Assembly (NCBI GenBank): GCA_029779375.1
Contig: JAKPAR010000228.1
Coordinates: forward strand, 1 to 12,364
Direction: 5' to 3'
DNA length: 12,364 nt
DNA from: Bacillota bacterium
Lineage (GTDB): Bacteria > Bacillota > Clostridia > Tissierellales > Sporanaerobacteraceae
Shown: positions 1 to 5,022 of the stretch, in pieces
Layout of the letters: every line of letters begins with the position of its first letter
How positions within the stretch are numbered: the stretch's first letter is position 1
Position numbers and translations under genes: made by a program
The notes under the pieces: generated by a model
Told to the model about the DNA's origin: nothing
Database searches by the model: none
Seen by the model: only the letters and a program-made list of their open reading frames with translations

Positions 1-177
1 CCGTCCGTTTCCATTATATAATATAATAATCATATGTATATGATTAGGCATAATAACATATTTATTGATTTCAACATTTTCATAAATAGAATTAATTTTA
101 TTTATTTCTAAATCAATAATTTCTCCTATATTTGATAATGGTGGTCTTTCAAACTGGCGACCACAGGTCGCCCCTAC
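1..177 (-). pseudogene. Second copy of the truncated RAYT transposase, cut by the window edge
   Basis: Same frame as the remnant beside rlmH, from the VGATCGR REP-encoded stretch to MPNHIHMIIILYNGNG at the left edge. The one nucleotide difference (base 64) is a synonymous asparagine codon change (AAT against AAC). As at rlmH, the frame begins immediately after an att-like core, so this copy is 5'-truncated at the same base. Confidence 0.75.
156..177 (-). repeat. REP hairpin beside the left att-like core
   Basis: Same element as at 5001-5022, within the 194-bp repeat: GTAG, then GGGCGACC-TGT-GGTCGCC on the minus strand. Confidence 0.72.
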
Positions 178-257
178 TTATGATACGGTTCACCGTATCG
201 GTTCTACTGGCAAAACTTATTTGTTGGTTGATGTATCGAAGAAAAATGAATTCAAGT
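174..257. repeat. Att-like core and conserved cassette end, copy 1
   Basis: Bases 174-194 equal the rlmH core; 195-257 are the cassette-end flank shared with 1696-1758. The perfect palindrome GATACGG-TGAA-CCGTATC covers 182-199. Left of the core begins the RAYT remnant, as at rlmH. Confidence 0.85.
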
Positions 258-269
258 AAAAAATATACC

Positions 270-310
270 AAAAAACCAGTAGGTTTTCATCATAATAAGC
301 CCACTGGTTT
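270..310 (-). terminator. Terminator of the antitoxin/PIN pair
   Basis: An 11-bp stem on the minus strand (AAACCAGTGGG with CCTACTGGTTT, one G-U pair), loop of 16 bases, followed by TTT and, after GGTATA, another T-run. It starts 31 bases past the PIN stop. Confidence 0.75.
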
Positions 311-340
311 GTTTATTAACATCAATAATTCTTGCTAATT

Positions 341-760
341 TTATAAATCATATATCTCTTTGATAAAATCTCTAAGATTAACTATCTTTATCCATTTATA
401 TGGATTTAGAACCAATAAATCATCATCTCCTGTTATTATATACTGTGCATTTCCATATACTGCCCCTTCAAGTATCATATTATCCTTTGGGTCCCTACAA
501 TCAGTTATTTTTTCATAAATTACTGGCACTATTGCCTTTATAGATAAAAGTGATATTAATTCATCTACTTCTGCAACAGTTATAAATTTACTAAATTTGG
601 GCCTATATAGAACTTCTTTTACTTCTCTTAATTGCTCCTTTGACATCACTAGTAAAAAATCACCATCTATTGCCTCTTTCAGAACCAACCTAGCATTTTT
701 ACTTCCTAGAAAAGCACTCACAAATATATTGGTATCAATTACAATTTTAATCTTTTCCAT
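341..760 (-). CDS. PIN-domain ribonuclease toxin
   Basis: A 139-residue PIN domain of the family annotated as toxin component, PIN_3. The acidic metal site is visible as D9 in IDTNIFVSAF, E46 in KEQLREVKEVL, D93 in DCRDPKDN and D112 in TGDDDLL. Such toxins are magnesium-dependent RNases, some of which cut tRNA or mRNA when free of antitoxin. The ATG at 760 is chosen because IDTN should lie close to the N-terminus and GAGG lies 9 bases before it; a start at 784 would overlap the antitoxin further. A terminator follows the stop. It is the last gene of cassette C. Confidence 0.88.
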   Translation of the reverse strand: MEKIKIVIDTNIFVSAFLGSKNARLVLKEAIDGDFLLVMSKEQLREVKEVLYRPKFSKFITVAEVDELISLLSIKAIVPVIYEKITDCRDPKDNMILEGAVYGNAQYIITGDDDLLVLNPYKWIKIVNLRDFIKEIYDL

Positions 761-962
761 AAAGATATCCTCTAACATCTTCAACTTCTTTAGTAATCTC
801 TTCTAAACTAATAGAATCTTTTTCTGCACGCTCGTTAACTTTATCTAATATATCTAATAGTTTAGTACTAATTTCCTGTTCCATTTTCTTATATATTATT
901 GTTTTTTCTTCTAGGGTTAAATTGTCTATCAATTTCCATACTTCATTGACATTTGCCTTCAA
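747..962 (-). CDS. Antitoxin partner of the PIN toxin
   Basis: A 71-residue acidic helical protein (MKANVNEVWKLIDNLTLEEK to EDVRGYLYGKD) of the kind encoded directly before PIN toxins; no DNA-binding motif is evident. The TTG at 962 is preferred because GGGGTGAG lies 6 bases upstream; an ATG at 992 adds ten residues but has no ribosome binding site. Its last 14 bases overlap the PIN start, which implies coupled synthesis. Function follows from the gene pair; the family was not confirmed from sequence alone. Confidence 0.65.
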   Translation of the reverse strand: MKANVNEVWKLIDNLTLEEKTIIYKKMEQEISTKLLDILDKVNERAEKDSISLEEITKEVEDVRGYLYGKD

Positions 963-1011
963 TGTACTCACCCCACTATATTCTATAATCATTAAAGAAT
1001 TATTTATACAT

Positions 1012-1038
1012 ATTATAGCATAAAATATTTCAATTGAA
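1012..1038 (-). promoter_or_regulatory. Candidate promoter of the antitoxin/PIN pair
   Basis: TATAAT at 1017-1012, with TTCAAT 15 bp upstream as a weak -35. It would start transcription about 45 bases before the preferred antitoxin start, so the pair need not rely on read-through from the GNAT gene. Confidence 0.42.
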
Positions 1039-1046
1039 GTGTTTTT

Positions 1047-1559
1047 TTAAACCAACTTTTTTATATAACGTTTTTCAGTTGTGGAATTTTTTCCTATCAT
1101 ACATGAAATAGTATCTCCATTATTGAAAAATCCCTTTTTTCCATAAAACCTTATGGCCTGGCTATTGCCATCTAAAACCCAAAGCCCTACTTCTTTATAT
1201 TTATTATTTACTGCATATTCCAAAACCTCCTCTATTAATAAAGAACCTACCCCTAAATTCCAATATTCTGGCAAAACATATATGGAAATTAATTCTAATT
1301 GACCTTCATATTCTTTATATCTTGAATTACCTACACATGTACAAGCTATTATGATATCTTCAATGGTAGCAACCCATGCATTCATAGTATTATCTTCCAA
1401 ACCTTTTGTTATCATGTTTATCCATTGTGTATCTTGAATTCCATTTAAATATTCATCTGGTAATAACCCTTTATATGCTTTTCTCCAACTATTTGCATGG
1501 ATAATACTCATTGAAGCAGTTTCTCGAATATTTGCTTTTCTTGTTCTTATTTTTGGCAT
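1047..1559 (-). CDS. GNAT-family N-acetyltransferase
   Basis: A 170-residue acetyltransferase, sole enzyme of cassette C. The N-terminal part IRTRKANIRETASMSIIHANSWRKAYKGLLPDEYL is typical of the subfamily that acts on small molecules or protein N-termini. The acetyl-CoA region is LELISIYVLPEYWNLGVGSLLIEE (88-111), with W at the position usually held by Q/R in the Q/RxxGxG loop, a common variant. N132-S-Q-A-I-R-F-Y-G-K-K-G-F is the motif B helix. Substrate unknown. The ATG at 1559 is chosen because AGGAG lies 8 bases upstream; a longer frame from 1619 adds an unlike, hydrophobic stretch. It is unrelated in detail to the cassette B acetyltransferase. Confidence 0.87.
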   Translation of the reverse strand: MPKIRTRKANIRETASMSIIHANSWRKAYKGLLPDEYLNGIQDTQWINMITKGLEDNTMNAWVATIEDIIIACTCVGNSRYKEYEGQLELISIYVLPEYWNLGVGSLLIEEVLEYAVNNKYKEVGLWVLDGNSQAIRFYGKKGFFNNGDTISCMIGKNSTTEKRYIKKLV

Positions 1560-1674
1560 ATAATCAACTCCTATACCAATAGAAATAATAACCTTTGCTA
1601 TATATACATATTGTACCATTTAATGCCAGTTAATAGTAAGCCCTAATTATTAACTTATGTCCCAACAGCTTGTC

Positions 1675-1758
1675 CTACTTATGATACGGTTCACCGCATC
1701 GACTCTACTAGCAAAACTTATTTAGTGATAGATATATCAAAGAAAAATGAATTAAAGT
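1675..1758. repeat. Att-like core and conserved cassette end, copy 2
   Basis: Bases 1675-1695 equal the rlmH core exactly; the whole 84 bp matches 174-257 at about 73 positions with no gaps. The flank makes the palindrome GATACGG-TGAA-CCG(C/T)ATC with one mismatch (1683-1700). On the minus strand the DNA past the core begins GACAAGCT, as at 3574. Confidence 0.85.
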
Positions 1759-1848
1759 TTAAACAGAATCCTTAGTGAACAATTCTCTAACTTTTTTATA
1801 ATAACTATCTTGCAATATATCTATCTTGCATCTATTTGTTTCTATCAC
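1759..1848 (-). pseudogene. Truncated start of a second GNAT acetyltransferase gene
   Basis: A GTG start 7 bases after GGAGG opens a 29-codon frame, MIETNRCKIDILQ then YYKKVRELFTKDSV and TAA. MIETxRCxIxxLxxxxYxxVxxLFT is a usual opening of RimJ/RimL-type GNATs, which would continue for another 140 or so residues. The frame ends exactly where the conserved cassette-end repeat (1675-1758) begins, so the rest of the gene was apparently lost when the cassette end was joined. It could be translated as a 29-residue peptide, but no function is expected. Confidence 0.55.
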
Positions 1849-1930
1849 AATAATGCCTCCATTATATTTCCCAAAATTCTACAAATGTAAATTAAAGAAC
1901 TTCTTTTTTCTTTATAGAACTTATAAAATT

Positions 1931-1967
1931 AAAGCATTAGGTTTCATTATATAGAACCTAATGCTTT
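1931..1967 (-). terminator. Terminator of the GNAT/methyltransferase cassette
   Basis: A perfect 13-bp stem (AAAGCATTAGGTT with its complement) around an 11-base loop, 44 bases past the methyltransferase stop; the minus strand continues AATTTTAT. Confidence 0.8.
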
Positions 1968-2011
1968 AGTTACAACGTTATTAAATATGGCCTTTTCTAT
2001 ATGAATTTAGA

Positions 2012-2641
2012 CTATGGTAATTTTCTAAGCTGAATAATTCCTGCACAATGAGATATAGTTGTAAAACTAATATCTTCTTTAGGAAAAAATTCTTTCAATT
2101 CATCAAATATAAAATATATTTCTTCATCATCCCAATAATAAGCATACTTTTCTTTGCACTGCTCTAACAGCCTTCCTGTTTCAAAGGCTATATCTCCAAT
2201 AATGATTTCACCATCATTAAAGAGTTGATTCTTTAATTTATTAATAAATTTTATTTTATCCTTATCTTCTAAATGATGCATTGCATAGGTACTTACAATA
2301 TAATCAAATTTAATATTTCCAAATTCTTCTGGTAAACCTTTGGAAAAATTATATTGAATTAAATTAGCTAAAGGCATTTTCTTCTTTGCTATTTCTATCA
2401 TTTTTTCGGAAAAATCAATACCATATATTTCATATCCATCATCATATAGTTTTTTCGTTAGTACTCCTGTACCAAATCCAATATCCAATACTTTTGCTTT
2501 TTCTTTTCTATGAACTATATTGTATATAGTATTAAGAACATCTTTATATCCTGCAAATGGATATTCATTGTCCCCTTCACTTAATTGAACACTTTTATCA
2601 TATCCATCTGCCCATAAATCAAAACCTTTATCATCTAGCAT
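2012..2641 (-). CDS. Class I SAM-dependent methyltransferase
   Basis: A 209-residue methyltransferase of the Methyltransf_25/11 kind. SAM-binding motif I is VLDIGFGTGVLTKKL (51-65), followed by YGIDFSEKMI (motif II acidic residue), a FDYIVSTYAMHHL segment (motif IV) and GEIIIGD. Substrate unknown. The start MLDDKGFDLW at 2641 is preferred over a longer frame from 2674 because AAGGAGG lies 9 bases upstream inside the GNAT 3' end; the genes overlap by 11 bases and should be translationally coupled. Being paired with a GNAT behind a possible drug-responsive leader raises the chance of a resistance or detoxification role, but nothing in the protein identifies an rRNA methylase. Confidence 0.86.
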   Translation of the reverse strand: MLDDKGFDLWADGYDKSVQLSEGDNEYPFAGYKDVLNTIYNIVHRKEKAKVLDIGFGTGVLTKKLYDDGYEIYGIDFSEKMIEIAKKKMPLANLIQYNFSKGLPEEFGNIKFDYIVSTYAMHHLEDKDKIKFINKLKNQLFNDGEIIIGDIAFETGRLLEQCKEKYAYYWDDEEIYFIFDELKEFFPKEDISFTTISHCAGIIQLRKLP

Positions 2642-3179
2642 TAAAGAAGTCCTCCTTACTAAGTTCATAATCAACAGCAGTTCTCACTTGGCCATTTTGG
2701 TCTTTCCAACAGCCTTTTCTTACTCTAACTTTCCGAGCCCCAATTTTATTTTCATAAACATATTGAGCCCTTTCGTTATCAAGCATTGTATCCCAAATAA
2801 TTTTCTCTATTGGAAATTTGGAATTTATGACCTCATCTGTAAAAAGGAATTCAAATAACATTCTGATAATTTTAGGACCATATCCTTGATTCTGGTAACT
2901 AAAATCACATATTTTCCATCCAGGATATGCTGCATTATCATCTTTAATTCTATAACTTAGTTCCCCTACAAGTTTGCCATCAATTTCTATCACACAAAGC
3001 TGGCTTAATTTGCCTTCCCAGCTTCTGATATTATTCATAGTATCTTCTAAAGATTCCATCAAACCATTGGGAAAACCTGCATGTTCCATAACCCTACCAT
3101 CATTCCACCACTTGTTTAATTGAATAGCATCATCGATAGTAGCACTTCTAATTACAATATTATCCTTCTGAATTCTCAT
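2631..3179 (-). CDS. GNAT-family N-acetyltransferase (RimJ/RimL or AAC(6')-like)
   Basis: A 182-residue acetyltransferase. The acetyl-CoA loop is seen as FSYQNQGYGPKIIRMLFEF (94-112; QNQGYG fits Q/RxxGxG/A), and NERAQYVYENKIGARKV (134-150) matches the conserved motif B region. The acceptor is unknown; relatives modify ribosomal proteins, amino acids or aminoglycosides. The ATG at 3179 is preferred to one 12 bases upstream because GGAGG ends 5 bases before it and the upstream ATG overlaps that site. A leader ORF and switchable hairpins precede it. The methyltransferase start overlaps its last 11 bases. It is the first gene of cassette B. Confidence 0.85.
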   Translation of the reverse strand: MRIQKDNIVIRSATIDDAIQLNKWWNDGRVMEHAGFPNGLMESLEDTMNNIRSWEGKLSQLCVIEIDGKLVGELSYRIKDDNAAYPGWKICDFSYQNQGYGPKIIRMLFEFLFTDEVINSKFPIEKIIWDTMLDNERAQYVYENKIGARKVRVRKGCWKDQNGQVRTAVDYELSKEDFFNAR

Positions 3180-3184
3180 ACTTT

Positions 3185-3230
3185 CCTCCATTAAATTTAT
3201 TTGGAGGGTTTATAGGACGTGAACCCTCCT
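3185..3230 (-). promoter_or_regulatory. Attenuator-like alternative hairpins before the GNAT start
   Basis: On the minus strand GGAGGGTT (3229-3222) can pair perfectly with AACCCTCC (3210-3203). The second arm can instead pair as CCTCCA with TGGAGG (3190-3185), which is the GNAT ribosome binding site. The two structures exclude each other, and the first arm lies in the leader ORF, so ribosome position could decide access to the GNAT start. There is no uridine run, so this would act on translation. Confidence 0.45.
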
Positions 3231-3257
3231 TGCACGCTTAGCTGTTATTTTTATCAT
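3210..3257 (-). CDS. 15-codon leader peptide MIKITAKRARRVHVL upstream of the GNAT gene
   Basis: An ATG 8 bases after AAGGAAG opens a 15-codon frame ending TAA, 31 bases before the GNAT start. The peptide is rich in arginine near its end (KRARR) and includes an R-A-R, which fits the +x+ pattern at which macrolide-bound ribosomes stall in several resistance leaders. Codons 10-12 (AGG AGG GTT) form one arm of a hairpin whose second arm starts at the stop codon. Frame, ribosome binding site and hairpin are directly visible; a role in attenuation is inferred. Confidence 0.5.
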   Translation of the reverse strand: MIKITAKRARRVHVL

Positions 3258-3318
3258 AGCAACCACTTCCTTTTTTATTATTTCTATGAAAACACCTATG
3301 GTGTTATCTACTTTAGTA

Positions 3319-3375
3319 AACCTTCAGTTATAAATTCGCTTATACAATCAAATGGATATTTCACTTATTTATACC
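3319..3375 (-). CDS. Possible 18-codon ORF, maybe a relic of a YdcF/SanA-like gene
   Basis: A GTG 9 bases after GGAGG opens a frame beginning KYPFDCISEFITEGLLK after the start codon, then TAG. PFDCIxxFI recalls the first residues of Firmicute YdcF/SanA-family (DUF218) proteins, so this may be the first dozen codons of such a gene, broken by rearrangement. It could equally be chance. It lies in the leader of the GNAT/methyltransferase unit, and its ribosome binding site looks functional. Confidence 0.25.
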
Positions 3376-3413
3376 TCCATTTGCTACATATAATATAAAA
3401 GATGTGCAACATT

Positions 3414-3437
3414 CGGGCGACCAAAGGTCGCCCCTGC
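3414..3437 (-). repeat. REP hairpin, second of an opposed pair
   Basis: GGGCGACC-AAA-GGTCGCCC, a perfect 8-bp stem; on the minus strand it is preceded by GCAG in place of the usual GTAG. With the REP at 3457 it forms a BIME-like inverted pair about 20 bp apart. Confidence 0.68.
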
Positions 3438-3456
3438 CCATTGGTATTAGAATATC

Positions 3457-3480
3457 GTAGGGGCTAGCTTTGCTGGCCCG
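3457..3480 (+). repeat. REP hairpin, first of an opposed pair
   Basis: GTAG followed by GGGCTAGC-TTT-GCTGGCCC, an 8-bp stem with one T-G pair. It faces the REP at 3414-3437. Confidence 0.68.
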
Positions 3481-3507
3481 TTATTCCACTTAAATCTACT
3501 TATACGT

Positions 3508-3537
3508 ATTATACCACTTATTTCTAATTAATGATAA
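3508..3537 (-). promoter_or_regulatory. Candidate promoter of the GNAT/methyltransferase cassette
   Basis: TTATCA, 18 bp, TATAAT on the minus strand, shortly after the cassette start. Transcription from about 3500 would give a leader of some 320 bases containing the REP pair and the small leader ORF. Confidence 0.5.
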
Positions 3538-3573
3538 CCCCTTAAACATTATCCTATAATATATAGCTTGTCC

Positions 3574-3614
3574 CTATTTGTGATACGGTTCACCGTATCA
3601 GTTTGACTCGCAAA
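3574..3614. repeat. Att-like core and cassette end, copy 3 (divergent)
   Basis: The minus strand holds GAACCGTATCACAAATAG, differing from rlmH at two bases. The flank toward fic gives the palindrome GATACGG-TGAA-CCGTATC (3582-3599) and resembles the copy at 174 at about 35 of 41 positions before diverging. On the other side the minus strand reads TAGGGACAAGCT, shared with the copy at 1675. Confidence 0.78.
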
Positions 3615-3681
3615 ATAAATAGGGTATACCTGACAATAAATATATCTAATTAAAATTTATAATAATCTTTATTAATTTATA

Positions 3682-3708
3682 AAACCACTTGGATTAATCA
3701 AGTGGTTT
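3682..3708 (-). terminator. Hairpin terminator overlapping the fic stop
   Basis: A 10-bp stem (AACCACTTG and its complement, extended by one A-T pair) with a 7-base loop that includes the TAA; on the minus strand the end of the second arm gives a run of four T, then ATAAATT. The uridine tract is short. Confidence 0.6.
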
Positions 3709-4395
3709 GTTTTCTGTTATTGAATTATATACTTTTATAACTGGGCTATTTTTAGTTGCTATTTTCTCTATAAAATCTTCCTGTTCTTCTTTTGTAATAG
3801 GCTTGGTAATCTTCCCAAATATCCTTGTCATTTTATCATAATCACAATTAAAAGCATCAATACTTGCTTCTATCATTTCTACATTAGATATATTTGAAAA
3901 ATCAACAGTATAGCCTGCAACTTGTGCTAAGTATTCAATCATAACTCTCTGGGCTCTACCATTCCCTTCTCTAAAAGGATGTAGTACATTTATTTCACCT
4001 AAATAATAAGCAAGTTTACCACATATATTTAATTTAGGGACTCCTATTAAATAGTTTTCCTTTTTTAATTCTGAAAATATTCTTTCTGCCTCTGCCTCAA
4101 TATACATACAATTGCAAAATGGATTTCCCTTGGATATGTTTACAGTTCTTAATTCTCCAGCCCAATCATAAACATCCCTAAAGATATGTTTGTGTATGTC
4201 CTGTAAATGTTTTAAATTGAAATCTCCTTTAATTGGATTCTCCTTTATTTCTGCTATAGTTAAGGATGTATATTCCATTTCTGCTATACTAAGTTCTTCA
4301 CTATTCGTAATATTAAATTTGTTTCTTAATGTAAAAGAATTTGGATAACAATACTTTACATCCCATTCATAACTATAATCATAATTCTTACCCAT
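3694..4395 (-). CDS. Fic-domain adenylyltransferase toxin (VbhT-like)
   Basis: A 233-residue protein with a Fic domain over roughly 35-190. The active-site loop H139-P-F-R-E-G-N-G-R147 is complete (HPFx(D/E)GNGR), so the enzyme should transfer AMP from ATP to a hydroxyl side chain of a target protein. Other family marks are DIHKHIFRDVYDWAGELR (66-83) and NISKGNPFC. VbhT/FicT toxins in this class modify DNA gyrase and topoisomerase IV, but the target here is not visible. There is no BID secretion domain, so it looks like a stand-alone toxin controlled by the antitoxin encoded just upstream. The last codons and stop form one arm of a hairpin terminator. It is the main cargo of the unit next to rlmH. 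Confidence 0.92.
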   Translation of the reverse strand: MGKNYDYSYEWDVKYCYPNSFTLRNKFNITNSEELSIAEMEYTSLTIAEIKENPIKGDFNLKHLQDIHKHIFRDVYDWAGELRTVNISKGNPFCNCMYIEAEAERIFSELKKENYLIGVPKLNICGKLAYYLGEINVLHPFREGNGRAQRVMIEYLAQVAGYTVDFSNISNVEMIEASIDAFNCDYDKMTRIFGKITKPITKEEQEDFIEKIATKNSPVIKVYNSITENKPLD

Positions 4396-4405
4396 AATGC
4401 CATAC

Positions 4406-4573
4406 CTATATCCTTACAGTATGTTTTTCAATAATTCTTTTCTTCATTTCCTCAAAACTTACTTCATCGGATAAGCATATTCTAATTCTCTCTTTATCTT
4501 CTTCTTTCAAATGCATTCCTTCCATAGCCATAGTTCCGCTTACTTCCTTGATTATTTGTTCTATATCCTTCAT
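4406..4573 (-). CDS. VbhA-like antitoxin of a Fic toxin
   Basis: A 55-residue helical protein beginning MKDIEQIIKEVSGTMAMEGM. T14-M-A-M-E18-G19 fits the Fic-inhibitory motif (S/T)xxxE(G/N), in which the glutamate blocks the ATP gamma-phosphate site of the partner Fic enzyme. The ATG at 4573 is chosen over an upstream one at 4606 because AGGTGAT lies just before it and the shorter form matches known VbhA antitoxins (about 60 residues). The fic gene starts 10 bases after its stop. Known VbhA proteins bind their toxin and keep it from modifying targets. Confidence 0.85.
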   Translation of the reverse strand: MKDIEQIIKEVSGTMAMEGMHLKEEDKERIRICLSDEVSFEEMKKRIIEKHTVRI

Positions 4574-4609
4574 AGATATCACCTTTTTTGAAATTATTCT
4601 ATACAATAT

Positions 4610-4615
4610 ATTATA
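4610..4615 (-). promoter_or_regulatory. Candidate -10 box for the VbhA/Fic pair
   Basis: TATAAT about 37 bases before the antitoxin ATG, in the only gap between the RAYT remnant and the toxin-antitoxin genes. The -35 (ATTATA at 17 bp) is poor. Confidence 0.38.
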
Positions 4616-4828
4616 TCATATTATCTATTACATATAATAAAAAGAATGCGTCATTAAATATAATATTTATCATCTTCCCATTTCAATGGATTTGTTTCTA
4701 TGTAATTCCATATTTCTTGGTATTCTTGTTCATTTCCGATTATATGGTCATAGAATGATTTTTGCCATAATGAAAAGCCAGTCTGTTTAGAAATAGAACC
4801 TTTAAATTGCTGGATAATACAAGATATT

Positions 4829-4852
4829 GTAGGGACGGTCTTTGACCGTCCG
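4829..4852 (+). repeat. REP hairpin inside the RAYT remnant
   Basis: GTAG then GGACGGTC-TTT-GACCGTCC, a perfect 8-bp stem. It is oriented opposite to the REP at 5001 and is read in frame by the transposase remnant. Confidence 0.75.
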
Positions 4853-5000
4853 TTTCCATTATATAATATAATAATCATATGTATATGATTAGGCATAATA
4901 ACATATTTGTTGATTTCAACATTTTCATAAATAGAATTAATTTTATTTATTTCTAAATCAATAATTTCTCCTATATTTGATAATGGTGGTCTTTCAAACT

Positions 5001-5022
5001 GGCGACCACAGGTCGCCCCTAC
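5001..5022 (-). repeat. REP hairpin fused to the rlmH stop codon
   Basis: On the minus strand GTAG is followed by GGGCGACC-TGT-GGTCGCC, a REP head and stem-loop. The GTAG is supplied by the last codon and stop of rlmH (AAG TAG). Confidence 0.75.

Larger units (their letters stand above)
1..194. repeat. 194-bp direct repeat, left copy
   Basis: Matches 4846-5039 in the same orientation at 193 of 194 positions by eye; the one difference is at base 64 (A here, G at 4909). It contains part of the RAYT remnant, a REP hairpin and the att-like core. The left limit is the window edge, so the repeat may be longer. Confidence 0.95.
4654..5022 (-). pseudogene. 5'-truncated REP-associated (Y1/IS200-like) transposase
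   Basis: An open frame of 122 codons whose translation runs RPPLSNIGEIIDLEINK, then YVIMPNHIHMIIIL, then QQFKGSISKQTGFSLWQKSF and YIETNPLKWEDDKYYI. This is the C-terminal part of a RAYT (TnpA-REP) protein, with the HUH motif HIH and the likely catalytic tyrosine in SFYDHII. The N-terminal strands are missing because the frame meets the rlmH end, so it is probably inactive. Two REP palindromes lie in frame in the gene: one encodes the GATCGRQ stretch, the other NGRSKTVPTIS. RAYTs are single-strand DNA transposases that act on REP hairpins preceded by GTAG. Confidence 0.8.

Noticed and set aside
132..338. Plus-strand ORF of 68 codons across the left cassette end
   Set aside because: It runs over the REP, the att-like palindrome and the PIN terminator, has no convincing ribosome binding site and no recognisable protein features.
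3192..3330. T-box or other known riboswitch before the GNAT gene
   Set aside because: No T-box sequence, specifier stem or uridine-rich terminator is seen; the short hairpins fit a translational attenuator better.
174..3614. Integron attC sites
   Set aside because: The repeats lack the paired R/L boxes and long variable stem of attC, and the shared core equals rlmH codons, which fits an SCC-type target better. No integrase is visible.
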